Positions 15,626-24,544 of a DNA stretch of 64,000 nt are shown here, piece after piece. Position 1 is the stretch's first letter. Each line of letters begins with the position of its first letter. The position numbers and the translations under genes are program-made. Under the pieces are notes generated by a model that saw only the letters and a program-made list of their open reading frames with translations, was not told the DNA's origin and did not search any database. The DNA comes from Pseudomaricurvus sp050633365 (GTDB lineage: Bacteria; Pseudomonadota; Gammaproteobacteria; Pseudomonadales; Cellvibrionaceae). The DNA is taken from contig JBOEGJ010000007.1 in the NCBI GenBank assembly GCA_050633365.1, positions 62,001 to 126,000 of the forward strand, written 5' to 3'.

Positions 15626-18600
15626 TCAGTAGTGATAGTTGAAGCTAAGTGTCGCGGTTCGGCCAAAAGCATTGTGCAGTGAGCTCTCGAAGCGCAGCTC
15701 GTCTTTTACTTCGGGTGGCGCTTTGTCGGTTAGATTGGTAACGGCCAGGCTGGTGGTGAGCGATGTATTTTGCCACTGATAGCGGTAAATCAAATCCCAA
15801 GTGGCCCAGTGCTCGACGGTAGAATCTATTAGCTCGGCTTGATTGGCGGTGTTGGCTAAGATACTCAGACCTTCATCGACATAGCTGTCAACATAGTTAA
15901 AGCGCAGTGATGCCATGTGATTCTGTGTTTCAAGCTTTAACGCAGCGTTTCCCTTCCATTGCGGCAATGGTTGCAGTGAGGTTCCGGTGTTCGATCGACC
16001 GACGGCGTCGTAGCTTTCATGCAGCGCCGATGCTTCAACTTGGTAGCGGTGTAGGTAAGCGGCGTTTAGTTCTAGTTTCAATTGATGGCTTGGCTTGAAC
16101 CATGTTTTTTCTAGGTGCAAGTCGATGCCCTGAGCGCGAATATCGGGGCCGTTAATGTAATGAGTGATAATGTGTGACAGGCGTGAACCATTGTCAAAAA
16201 TCACCTGATCGCTAAAGTTCGATTCGCTCTGGCTTATAACATTGTTAACAATATCGTTCGCACTTTGCTGAACAATAGAATCGCGCAAATGGATTCTCCA
16301 GGCGTCGATACTGCCCCGAAAGTGATTGTGTGTTTGCCATAGAATCCCAAGGTTTATGTTGCGCGCTTTCTCTGCGTCGAGTTCGGGGTTGCCGATACGA
16401 TAGGTGGATTTAAAGGTGCCTGCGTAACCTATATATTCCTGTGTGGTGCTTCTTTGTCCGGTTTGATTGAGGGAGGGGGCTCGGAACGATGTGCTTACCG
16501 ATCCGCGTAAGCTCAAGCTGTCACTGAGCTGCCATAGTGTCGCCAGTTTGGGATCAATACTGCCGCCAATATTATCCAGATAGTTTTCGTAGCGAACCGC
16601 AACTTGCAGCTCTAAGTCGTGAGTGACGTTAAAGCGAGCCTCTCCAAAGAGCGCCGCAGTCGTCTGCTGTAGTTCGTCGTTCTCGCCGCCTGCAAAGAAT
16701 ATTAAATTATTGACCGGGGCTTGAGTGACATCATCGATACGACCCAGCTGAGAGTCATCACTGTAACGGATGTTCAGAGTCTCGTGTCTCAACTGCGCGC
16801 CGACGGCGAGGCTAACACCTGAGGCCTTGTTGATTTGAAAAAGCCAATCCGCTGTGAACAGCTCGCTGGTGTTGGTTTGCGTTGCGTCGCCAATCATCCA
16901 TTGTTGCAGCTCTGCAGAGTTCTCTAGCGTGGGGTTGTAGAGTACGCTGGCGGCGAGAGCTGAAGAAAACGGATTGTAGTATTCGCAACCGTTTTCTTCC
17001 GGGGTATTGCCGCTACAGCTGGCTCCGCCGAAACCTAGCAGTGCCTGTTGCCATCGCGCCTTATGGGTGTCGGGCGTATAGGCTTTGGCCTTGTTGCGCG
17101 CATACATTACGGCTAAGTCGTTGCTGTGATTTTCGTGGTCGATGGTCACGCCTGCCAACAGACGCAACGTTTGGTACTGGCGGGTGCCCTCTTGGCCGTT
17201 GTTTTCTCCAGCGGGCCGAGCTCGGCCTAAGTAGAGGCCGCCACCTGAAAAATCTGCGCTCTGACCAGATAAGGTGGTGGGATTGGTGGTGACAAAATCA
17301 GCCAATGCGGGATGATCGCTAGGAATGTAATAGGCGATGTCGACTTCTTGCGTGGGTGTATAGCTGGGGGAGGTTTTCCAATGCGGTACATCTGTGTGCG
17401 CAGCCAGCAGCTCACCATAAAATTCCGTCGATTCACTGTATTGCCAGCGCAGATGATTAAACCAGCGCAATTGAGTTTCTTTTTCCACGAGATTGTCGGA
17501 GGCCAAGTAGTCGTAGCTGCAGCGATTATTGCTCAGCAGGCGGCCAAAATTTTCACAACCGGGATCGGCAACAAGGTTGCCATCGACGGCTAGAGCGCTC
17601 AGCTCTGCGTCGCTAACGCCGCCCGCCGCAGTTGATGCATCGATGGGGATGAACGCGCCGGGATTGCCGATTGAGGATTCACCAAAGACAATTTTCCCAC
17701 TGCTGGGAATATCGACTCGTGATTGAGTGATACCGTCACGGTCTTGTGCGGTGAGTTCATTGCGGCGGGTGAATTCCAGGCTCGATAACCACTGCCAGCT
17801 ATCGCTTTGCTGCCCCCAAATAGCACTGATATTCCAGTCTCCGGCGGATTCATCTATCGCCTTGTATTGGCTTTTTAGGGTGAGTCCGTCTTTGGGTTGT
17901 TGGGTAATAAAATTCACCACGCCGGTGATGGCGTCGGAACCATAAGTGGCGGCGGCCCCGTCTTTGAGTAACTCAACGCGAGTAATGGCGTTGATTGGTA
18001 GAGAGTTCAGGTCGACGTAACTTTGACCGTCGTCGTGGGGCAAGGCGCTATTGACTGTGCGTCGCCCGTTTAACAGAACCAGCGTTCGGCTGACGCCGAG
18101 ACCACGCAAGTTGATGTTGCTGGTGCCAGCTGAAAAGTTGTTGTCGAATTGATTGCTCTGGTTTTCGGTGCCGCTCACCGAGGGAATGTAGGCGATGAGA
18201 TCGGCAGCGCTGGTCAGGCCAAATTCATCAAAGGTTGGCTCATTCCAGGTTGAAATATTGTTGGCGCTGGGGAATCGGGTTGGCGATGTCCAGGTACCGG
18301 TTACCACAATCTCTTCGATACCATTGGTCCGCAGGTTTGTCTCCCCGACCTGAGCTTGCGATTGCCGATGGGTAATCAGGTAGTAGCGCTGTTGATGGTT
18401 GTGGGCTTCGAGTTTGTGGCCGCTCAACAGTTTCGACAGCGCTGCTTCAGCGCTCATAATGCCGTGTACGGCGGGAAGTCGCAGGGATTGATCGACGCTT
18501 TGGGCAATCACTACGCCGATATTGGTCTGTTCGACAAAATCGATAATGGCATGCTGAAGCGTTTGCGAGGGAATTCGCAACCGGTGTTGTCTGGCAAGTT

Positions 18601-18790
18601 GTTTTGTCTGTGCGCGGTTCTTGGGGGGCGTGATCGCCTGCTCGTCGATATTGGTATGCACGTGGGTATTATTGGTCGCGATCTGGGCACGACTCATCAC
18701 GCCGCTGGCTGAAAGTATCAGGGTGCAACCGAGGCTGGTAACGAGGGCATTTTTCAGCCGTCGAGAGCGGTAGTTTAGTTGGTTCAGCAT
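15626..18790 (-). CDS. TonB-dependent receptor with N-terminal STN signalling domain
   Basis: 1054 residues. After a signal peptide (about 1-36; hydrophobic core ALVTSLGCTLILSASGVM) comes a secretin/TonB short N-terminal (STN) domain (about 70-140), then a TonB box (GIEEIVVTGTW), a plug domain and a large barrel ending in ATLSFNYHY. The STN domain is used by FecA-type receptors to contact a FecR protein in the periplasm. FecR and FecI genes lie directly upstream on the same strand, so this is the receptor arm of a surface-signalling system. The substrate cannot be read from the sequence; ferric siderophores and glycans are both possible for this class. The barrel is longer than usual. Confidence 0.92.
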   Translation of the reverse strand: MLNQLNYRSRRLKNALVTSLGCTLILSASGVMSRAQIATNNTHVHTNIDEQAITPPKNRAQTKQLARQHRLRIPSQTLQHAIIDFVEQTNIGVVIAQSVDQSLRLPAVHGIMSAEAALSKLLSGHKLEAHNHQQRYYLITHRQSQAQVGETNLRTNGIEEIVVTGTWTSPTRFPSANNISTWNEPTFDEFGLTSAADLIAYIPSVSGTENQSNQFDNNFSAGTSNINLRGLGVSRTLVLLNGRRTVNSALPHDDGQSYVDLNSLPINAITRVELLKDGAAATYGSDAITGVVNFITQQPKDGLTLKSQYKAIDESAGDWNISAIWGQQSDSWQWLSSLEFTRRNELTAQDRDGITQSRVDIPSSGKIVFGESSIGNPGAFIPIDASTAAGGVSDAELSALAVDGNLVADPGCENFGRLLSNNRCSYDYLASDNLVEKETQLRWFNHLRWQYSESTEFYGELLAAHTDVPHWKTSPSYTPTQEVDIAYYIPSDHPALADFVTTNPTTLSGQSADFSGGGLYLGRARPAGENNGQEGTRQYQTLRLLAGVTIDHENHSNDLAVMYARNKAKAYTPDTHKARWQQALLGFGGASCSGNTPEENGCEYYNPFSSALAASVLYNPTLENSAELQQWMIGDATQTNTSELFTADWLFQINKASGVSLAVGAQLRHETLNIRYSDDSQLGRIDDVTQAPVNNLIFFAGGENDELQQTTAALFGEARFNVTHDLELQVAVRYENYLDNIGGSIDPKLATLWQLSDSLSLRGSVSTSFRAPSLNQTGQRSTTQEYIGYAGTFKSTYRIGNPELDAEKARNINLGILWQTHNHFRGSIDAWRIHLRDSIVQQSANDIVNNVISQSESNFSDQVIFDNGSRLSHIITHYINGPDIRAQGIDLHLEKTWFKPSHQLKLELNAAYLHRYQVEASALHESYDAVGRSNTGTSLQPLPQWKGNAALKLETQNHMASLRFNYVDSYVDEGLSILANTANQAELIDSTVEHWATWDLIYRYQWQNTSLTTSLAVTNLTDKAPPEVKDELRFESSLHNAFGRTATLSFNYHY

Positions 18791-18974
18791 AAGACGAGCT
18801 TGGTATTTTATGTTTGTAGTGCAAGCGCGAGAACGGCTGGGATTCTACCGGAGATGGTGCTGAAAAGCTGCCGAAAAAGGTTAAGTTTTTTTAGCTTGTT
18901 GATTCCAATGCTGACCGCTTGGTCGCGGTCGCGCATGGATAAAGGGAGCCTCTAAGATTCTAACGAGATAAAGG

Positions 18975-19997
18975 CTACTGGCGTAGAGATAGGAGGATGC
19001 GCTCGCCTTCTTCTTGTACGGTGATTGGTAGGACATTGCTGAGCGAGTGAACCATTAAGTCGATGTCGTCAGTGGGAAAGACCGCGGTCAGGCTCATGGA
19101 GCCTAGCTCTTCGCTCGCCAGTTCTAGTGGTCGGGTACTGTAGCGATTAAAATCTGCAACCACATCATTGAGGGGAGCGTCGAAGTAAAGTCGCAAGCCT
19201 TCGCGCCAAGCGCCGGATTTACTGGCGTCTTGATGGGATACTGCGGTTAGGCCTTCGGAGTGACTAACGACCCGTTCGCCTGGTGTGAGCTCAACCTGCT
19301 TTTGTGTGGCGATATGAGTAACTGCCACCAGCCCACTTTGCACACTGACTTTCGAGCGCCGGCTGAGTTGATTAACATTGAAGCGAGTACCGAGAACAGA
19401 GACTTGTGTGCCCAGGCTGTCGACGATAAACGGGCGTCGAGTGTCTTTAGCGACGTCAAAAAAGGCTTCGCCGCGATGCAAAATAACGTGTCGTTGAGTG
19501 GGCGAGAGCTGCAGTTCAATTTCACTCTGGGCACCGAGGGTGATGACGCTGCCGTCGGGCAAATGCACCGGCATTGTCTGGGCAAGTTCCGAGCGGTAAT
19601 GAATGCCTTGGCTGTCACTCTTGTTGTTGGGTAGCCAAAGCATGACGGCAATGACAATAGAGGCGGCCATGGCCAAGCCTGTCGCCCATGAACCCACCTG
19701 CGAACGGGAGGCTTTGGTCGGGGCTGTTTGGGATCGACGCCCTGTGAAGGCGTTGTCGGTCGTCTTGCGGGGAAGATGTTGTTGACCTAGCTGCGAGAGT
19801 TGCTCACTCGCCTTCCATAGATGTTGAGTTTCACTCCAAGCGCGAGCGTTATCTTCATCGATCGCCAGCCAGCGTTCAAAGCGTCGATGGTCCTGATCTT
19901 GAGCCTCGGCAGAAGTCAGTAGCACCATCCATTCGTGTGCTTGTTGTTCGGCGCTAGGGATCATCGCCGAATTGTCGTCTTGCGTCATAGTCTTCAC
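18975..19997 (-). CDS. FecR family anti-sigma/signal-transducing protein
   Basis: 340 residues. An N-terminal cytoplasmic DUF4880-like part (AHEWMVLLTSAEAQDQDHRRFERWL) should bind the sigma factor. One membrane segment follows (about 105-125, WATGLAMAASIVIAVMLWL), then a periplasmic FecR domain (YRSELAQTMPVHLPDGSVITLGAQSEIEL) and a C-terminal DUF4974/STN-like region that would contact the receptor. Its GTG start overlaps the stop of the sigma-factor gene by 4 bases (GTGA), and AAGGAGGG precedes it, so translation is probably coupled. The gap of 184 bases to the receptor gene is where a sigma-dependent promoter would be expected; none was identified by eye. Confidence 0.92.
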   Translation of the reverse strand: MKTMTQDDNSAMIPSAEQQAHEWMVLLTSAEAQDQDHRRFERWLAIDEDNARAWSETQHLWKASEQLSQLGQQHLPRKTTDNAFTGRRSQTAPTKASRSQVGSWATGLAMAASIVIAVMLWLPNNKSDSQGIHYRSELAQTMPVHLPDGSVITLGAQSEIELQLSPTQRHVILHRGEAFFDVAKDTRRPFIVDSLGTQVSVLGTRFNVNQLSRRSKVSVQSGLVAVTHIATQKQVELTPGERVVSHSEGLTAVSHQDASKSGAWREGLRLYFDAPLNDVVADFNRYSTRPLELASEELGSMSLTAVFPTDDIDLMVHSLSNVLPITVQEEGERILLSLRQ

Positions 19998-20659
19998 TTG
20001 TTGCCCTCCTTGTCAGAGGGCTGATTGTTGGTCGGGGTGACTTTGCTGCGAAGTGCCTTATGGCAGGCGTCTAATGCTCGCATGATGTGTTTTTTCACCC
20101 CTTCAGTAGAGATTCCCATATCGTCGGCAATCTCTCGATAGCTGAGATTATGAACTCGGCTTAAGACAAAGGCCCTTTGGCGCTTTGCCGGTAGTTGCTC
20201 AATAGTGGCCTGAATTTGATCCAGAGCCTGTTGTTGTATCGCCACCTGTTCTGGCGTTGCAGGTACTTCGTCTGACTCTAGCGCGACGACGCTGTCACGG
20301 TGGTCTTGGCGCACTTTTTCTCGGCGATGTTCGTCGACCAGAAGGTTGCGAACCAGTTGAAATAGGTACGCCCTAGGTCGCTCGACGGCTCCGGGGTTGG
20401 GCAGGCAGAGAAAGCGCTCAAATGCCTGATGTGCTAAATCCTGTGCGCTATCCTCATCCTTGTGCCATTGGCCTTTAATATAGTTGACGAGCTCAGCCTT
20501 GTGGGCCCGATAAAGCTCAGTCCAAGCATGTTCTTGAGGGTACAACGGTGTCACCGCCCCTGAGTGATTACTAGGAGTCGTGATTGTGTCTGCTACCGCT
20601 ACCTCTGACAAGCGACTTACTTCCGCCACGCCTTTTTTCTCGCTGTGTATTATTGTCAT
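19994..20659 (-). CDS. ECF (FecI-type) RNA polymerase sigma factor
   Basis: 221 residues from the chosen ATG. Region 2 carries the core-binding DLAHQAFERFL motif and RPRAYLFQLVRNLLVDEHRR. Region 4 is LPAKRQRAFVLSRVHNLSYREIADDMGI followed by a recognition helix (STEGVKKHIMRAL). The start is uncertain: the frame stays open to 20755, where GTG and ATG alternatives would add up to 32 residues without known homology, and none of the starts has a strong ribosome-binding site. It overlaps fecR by 4 bases. It should transcribe the STN receptor gene when the receptor signals through FecR. Confidence 0.9.
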   Translation of the reverse strand: MTIIHSEKKGVAEVSRLSEVAVADTITTPSNHSGAVTPLYPQEHAWTELYRAHKAELVNYIKGQWHKDEDSAQDLAHQAFERFLCLPNPGAVERPRAYLFQLVRNLLVDEHRREKVRQDHRDSVVALESDEVPATPEQVAIQQQALDQIQATIEQLPAKRQRAFVLSRVHNLSYREIADDMGISTEGVKKHIMRALDACHKALRSKVTPTNNQPSDKEGNK

Positions 20660-20817
20660 TATCTTGAGGAGACGCGCAAATGCTCGATTAGGGGACAGTT
20701 TTTGGGGGTGGCCTGCAGGAACTCTTCTAGCGTCTTCGGGTCTCATGCCTACCACTCTTGGTTTGTGGCGTTTAGCTCCAAATCAGTTATCGTTCAATGT
20801 TCTACAAGGATACGCCC

Positions 20818-21510
20818 GTGAGTTCTGTCATTCATTCCATAACCACATTATATGACCGAGCAGTTGAGCGGTTGCCGTCGTTCAGCGGTTTGGGGGCTCT
20901 GGCGTTGCGCCTCTATCTCGCTCCCATTTTTATCATCGCTGGCTACAACAAGCTGCAGCTGGGCAACGAGAGTTTGGGGTTCTTCGCGCGTTTGGCGCCA
21001 AACCCGAATGTGGTGTCGTGGTTTGGCAATAGTGATTGGGGCTTGGGCTTGCCTGCGCCGGAGTTTTTGGCGTTTATGGCCGGTTGGACGGAGTTGCTGG
21101 GTGGTTTTCTTTTGATCGCAGGCCTTGCCACTCGCTTGATCAGTCTTCCTTTGATTTTCACCATGTTAATCGCTGCCACCACCGCCCATTGGGATAACGG
21201 CTGGTTTGCGGTTGCGCCCAGTAATCCGTCTTCTAGTGCGGCTCAGCCACTGGCGTGGATTGGCATTGACGCGGCGCAAAACAGCCTCGAAAACAGCGTT
21301 GAGGTGGGGCGTCGATTGGGGGCAATGAAATCCCTGTTGGACGAGCACGGCAACACCAGTTGGCTCTATGGCAAAGGTAATATTGTAGTGCTCAACAATG
21401 GTATTGAGTTCGCGGTGACCTATTTGATTATGCTGTTAGCGCTGTTGTTTCATGGTGGTGGACGCTATGTGAGTGTCGATTATTGGCTGCGTCGCTTGAT
21501 GGCGTCTTAG
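20818..21510 (+). CDS. DoxX family membrane protein
   Basis: 230 residues from the GTG, chosen because AAGGA lies 7 bases upstream; an in-frame ATG 21 bases earlier lacks one. Four hydrophobic segments follow the DoxX pattern (LALRLYLAPIFIIAGYNKL; FLAFMAGWTELLGGFLLIAGLATRLISLPLIFTMLIAATTAH; EFAVTYLIMLLALLFHGGG). An extended polar insertion lies between TM3 and TM4 (about residues 125-200). DoxX proteins have been linked to quinone-related redox functions and oxidative stress, but the role of this one is not known. It is divergent from the sigma-factor gene, with a very short shared promoter region. Confidence 0.85.
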   Translation: MSSVIHSITTLYDRAVERLPSFSGLGALALRLYLAPIFIIAGYNKLQLGNESLGFFARLAPNPNVVSWFGNSDWGLGLPAPEFLAFMAGWTELLGGFLLIAGLATRLISLPLIFTMLIAATTAHWDNGWFAVAPSNPSSSAAQPLAWIGIDAAQNSLENSVEVGRRLGAMKSLLDEHGNTSWLYGKGNIVVLNNGIEFAVTYLIMLLALLFHGGGRYVSVDYWLRRLMAS

Positions 21511-21612
21511 CTGCAGACAAGCTCGGCTCTTGCAGGTTAAGGGCTGGGCGACATCTTTTTATTAGGGGTGCTATACTGGCTCAGTTTTGAACAGCCTGAA
21601 TGAGATCCCACC

Positions 21613-23145
21613 TTGATTGGAAACCTATTTCGCAAAATCTCCGGCGGCAAGCAAGCCCCAGAGAATCCCGCTGCCAAGTCAAACCCGAAACCTAAACAAG
21701 GTGGAAAGTCCTCAAGTCGCGGCCAAAATGCGGCCAAGAAAAGCGGCGGCAAAGATCAGCATCCCCACGGTGGTAAGCGCCATCATCAGCGCAAACGCAA
21801 GTCACCAGATCTACCCAAAAAGCCATGGTCTGTGGATGAGTTTGTGGTGGCTCCGGAAGAGGGAAAGACCCGTTTTCACGATTTAGATTTGCCGGTAGAG
21901 CTGATGCACGGCATTGCCGACTTGGGCTTTGAGTACTGCTCACCGATTCAGGCTCAGTCGCTTCCCCACACTCTCAATGGCCACGATATGGTCGGTAAGG
22001 CGCAAACCGGCACCGGTAAGACGGCCGCTTTCTTGCTGTCGATCATCGATGACTTGATGAAAAACCCAACCGAAGGCGAACGCTACGCGGGAGAAGCCCG
22101 CGCGCTAATCATTGCCCCGACTCGAGAGTTGGTGATTCAAATTGCCGATGATGCCAAAGCCCTGACCAAATACACCGACTTACAAGTGCATACGCTTGTG
22201 GGCGGTATGGATTACGGTAAGCAGCAAACTCGATTGCAAAATAATTTGGTTGATATCTTGGTGGCGACACCGGGTCGTCTGTTGGATTTTTGCGGTAATC
22301 GCGACGTCTACCTCGATCAAATTGAAGTGTTGGTGATCGATGAGGCTGATCGCATGCTAGATATGGGGTTCATTCCTCAGGTGAAGCGTATTATTCGCCA
22401 AACGCCACAGAAAACTCATCGCCAAACCTTATTGTTCTCGGCCACGTTTACCGATGATGTGCTGAGCTTGGCAGAGCAGTGGACCGAAGATCCGCGCCGT
22501 ATCGAAATTGCCCCGAAAAGTGTGGCCACGGATACGGTGACTCAATATGTGTACCTCGCTTCAACCGATGAAAAATATACCCTGCTTTATAACATCTTGA
22601 AGCAAGACGACGTCGAAAGCTTGATCGTGTTTGCCAATCGACGCGACGAGTGCCGCCGTTTGCACGAGAAGCTCGAGCGTCACAATATCTCCGCGGGATT
22701 GCTCTCTGGTGAAATTGCACAAAACCGTCGAGTGAAAACGCTGGATGGGTTTAAGAGTGGCAAATTGAAGGTGTTGGTTGCCACTGACGTCGCGGGGCGA
22801 GGTATTCACATCGATGGCATCAGTCATGTGGTCAATTACACCTTGCCTGAAGAGCCTGAAGATTATGTACACCGTATTGGTCGTACCGGCCGAGCGGGAA
22901 AAACCGGGACTTCGATCAGTTTCGCCTGTGAAGATGACGCTTTTCGTTTGATGCCCATCCAAGATCTAGTTGGAAATGGCTTGAAATGCGAACAACCACC
23001 CTTGGAGCTGCTGGATGCCACACCGGCGATGGGTCCTCGCAAGCCTCGCCGCGACGATGATCGTCAGGGCTCGCGTAGCGGAGGCCGCAATGGTGGCCGC
23101 GATGGTGGCAGAAGACATTCGAGAGACAATCGCCCACGGCGTTAA
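21613..23145 (+). CDS. rhlB: DEAD-box ATP-dependent RNA helicase, RhlB-like
   Basis: 510 residues. A basic, low-complexity N-terminal extension (about 1-75) precedes the two RecA-like domains. Motifs are the Q motif (YCSPIQAQSLP), AQTGTGKT, PTRELVIQI, VIDEADRMLDMGF, SATF, and in domain 2 RGIHIDGISHVVNY and HRIGRTGR. A short Arg/Gly-rich tail ends the protein. The combination of basic N-terminal extension and core sequence resembles Pseudomonas RhlB, which unwinds structured RNA for mRNA decay; RhlE or another paralogue cannot be fully excluded. The start is TTG with only a weak GAG upstream. A hairpin terminator follows. Confidence 0.88.
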   Translation: MIGNLFRKISGGKQAPENPAAKSNPKPKQGGKSSSRGQNAAKKSGGKDQHPHGGKRHHQRKRKSPDLPKKPWSVDEFVVAPEEGKTRFHDLDLPVELMHGIADLGFEYCSPIQAQSLPHTLNGHDMVGKAQTGTGKTAAFLLSIIDDLMKNPTEGERYAGEARALIIAPTRELVIQIADDAKALTKYTDLQVHTLVGGMDYGKQQTRLQNNLVDILVATPGRLLDFCGNRDVYLDQIEVLVIDEADRMLDMGFIPQVKRIIRQTPQKTHRQTLLFSATFTDDVLSLAEQWTEDPRRIEIAPKSVATDTVTQYVYLASTDEKYTLLYNILKQDDVESLIVFANRRDECRRLHEKLERHNISAGLLSGEIAQNRRVKTLDGFKSGKLKVLVATDVAGRGIHIDGISHVVNYTLPEEPEDYVHRIGRTGRAGKTGTSISFACEDDAFRLMPIQDLVGNGLKCEQPPLELLDATPAMGPRKPRRDDDRQGSRSGGRNGGRDGGRRHSRDNRPRR

Positions 23146-23170
23146 GACGTTTCTAGCGTTATATCCTACA

Positions 23171-23194
23171 AACAGGCCCTTTCAGGGCCTGTTT
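23171..23194 (+). terminator. Hairpin terminator after the RNA helicase gene
   Basis: 10-bp perfect stem AACAGGCCCT (23171-23180) with AGGGCCTGTT (23184-23193), 3-base loop, followed by a broken T-run (TTTCGTTTCC). It lies 25 bases beyond the stop codon. Confidence 0.75.
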
Positions 23195-23281
23195 CGTTTC
23201 CGCTCTGTAGAAATCAGCAATTCAGCCGACTATTGACTACACTTTAATAATGTTTGTATTTCAATAGCTTAGGTTTGCTCT

Positions 23282-24544
23282 ATGTCCGTCGTCAAAAAAG
23301 TTCTGGTGGTAGAAGACAGTCCCATAGTCACTAAAATTATTCGCCATGTGATTAAAACTGAACCCAGTATTGAGGCCTTTTACGCCGCCAGCTTTGCCGA
23401 AGCCAAAAGCTTGGTCGAGTCCATGAAAGGCGAGTTATTTGCGGCCTTGGTGGATTTGAATTTACCCGATGCCCCCGATGGCGAAGTGGTGGATTACACG
23501 CTCGAGCATCAGCTGCCAACCATCGTCCTAACGGGAAGTTTTGATGAGGCTCGCCGAGAGGCGCTGCAGTCAAAAGGGATTGTGGATTATGTGGGCAAGG
23601 AAGGGCGTTTTTCATATCAGTACGCCGTCAATCTCATCAATCGGCTCTACAATAATCAAGGCATTAAGGTCTTGGTGGTTGATGATTCTGATACCAGTCG
23701 CCGGGTTATTTGCGATCTGCTTCGTCGCCACAAATATGAGGTGTTGTCGGCGGTTGACGGTATCGATGCGATCAAGGTGTTATTAGATAACCCCGATGTG
23801 AAGCTGCTCATTACCGATTACAACATGCCCAATATGGATGGTTTTGAGTTGGTTCAGAATATTCGAGTGAAGTATGAAAAATCCGATCTGATTATTATTG
23901 GCCTGTCGGCCGAGGGGCAAGGAAGTTTGTCGGCCAAGTTTATCAAAAATGGGGCCAACGACTTTTTACCCAAACCGTTCAACCATGAAGAGTTCTACTG
24001 CCGCGTGATGCATAACGTCGAGTCGCTTGAATTGATCGAACAGATTCGCGACGCCGCCAATCGCGATCACCTGACCGGAGCCTACAATCGTCGCTATTTC
24101 TTTGAGAAAGGTGAAGAGCTCTATGAACAGGCTAAAGCCAGCGCATCACCACTTGCGGCGGTAGTGTTGGACATCGATCACTTTAAGCGCATCAACGATA
24201 GTCACGGCCACGACGGCGGCGATCGGGTCTTGCTGGCGTTCAGTAATCTCTTGTACGAAACTCTGGGGCGTTTTCTGGTTGCCAGAGCCGGTGGCGAAGA
24301 GTTTTTTGTTCTGTTGCCCGGTATCGACAATGAAAAGGCTTTGTCGTTGATCGATAAGGTGCGCTCCATTGTGGCCTCGACACCGATTGCCTTGACTGAA
24401 GAGGATGTTTACATCACCTTCAGCGCCGGTGTTAGCAATGTCTTTTCAGACAATCTAGATGAGCAAATTAATCTGGCCGATGAACATCTGTACCGAGCCA
24501 AAGAGGCGGGCCGCAATCTCGTTATTGGCGATGATGAGGACTAG
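23282..24544 (+). CDS. Two-receiver-domain response regulator with GGDEF output (diguanylate cyclase)
   Basis: 420 residues with order REC-REC-GGDEF. REC1 (about 5-120) has the acidic pair and phospho-acceptor Asp58. REC2 (about 127-245) has VVDDSD, Asp179 and the conserved lysine in LPKPF. The GGDEF domain (about 258-415) carries the active-site GGEEF at 337-341, so it should make cyclic di-GMP from GTP. The product-inhibition I-site (RxxD, expected at 328-331) reads LGRF, so this feedback site appears absent. No sensor kinase is adjacent. Its 3' end overlaps the convergent solute-binding-protein gene by 23 bases. Confidence 0.92.
   Translation: MSVVKKVLVVEDSPIVTKIIRHVIKTEPSIEAFYAASFAEAKSLVESMKGELFAALVDLNLPDAPDGEVVDYTLEHQLPTIVLTGSFDEARREALQSKGIVDYVGKEGRFSYQYAVNLINRLYNNQGIKVLVVDDSDTSRRVICDLLRRHKYEVLSAVDGIDAIKVLLDNPDVKLLITDYNMPNMDGFELVQNIRVKYEKSDLIIIGLSAEGQGSLSAKFIKNGANDFLPKPFNHEEFYCRVMHNVESLELIEQIRDAANRDHLTGAYNRRYFFEKGEELYEQAKASASPLAAVVLDIDHFKRINDSHGHDGGDRVLLAFSNLLYETLGRFLVARAGGEEFFVLLPGIDNEKALSLIDKVRSIVASTPIALTEEDVYITFSAGVSNVFSDNLDEQINLADEHLYRAKEAGRNLVIGDDED

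Noticed and set aside
18913..18930. GACCGC/GCGGTC hairpin between fecR and the STN receptor, considered as a terminator
   Set aside because: No T-run follows on the transcribed strand; also not recognisable as a sigma-factor promoter.
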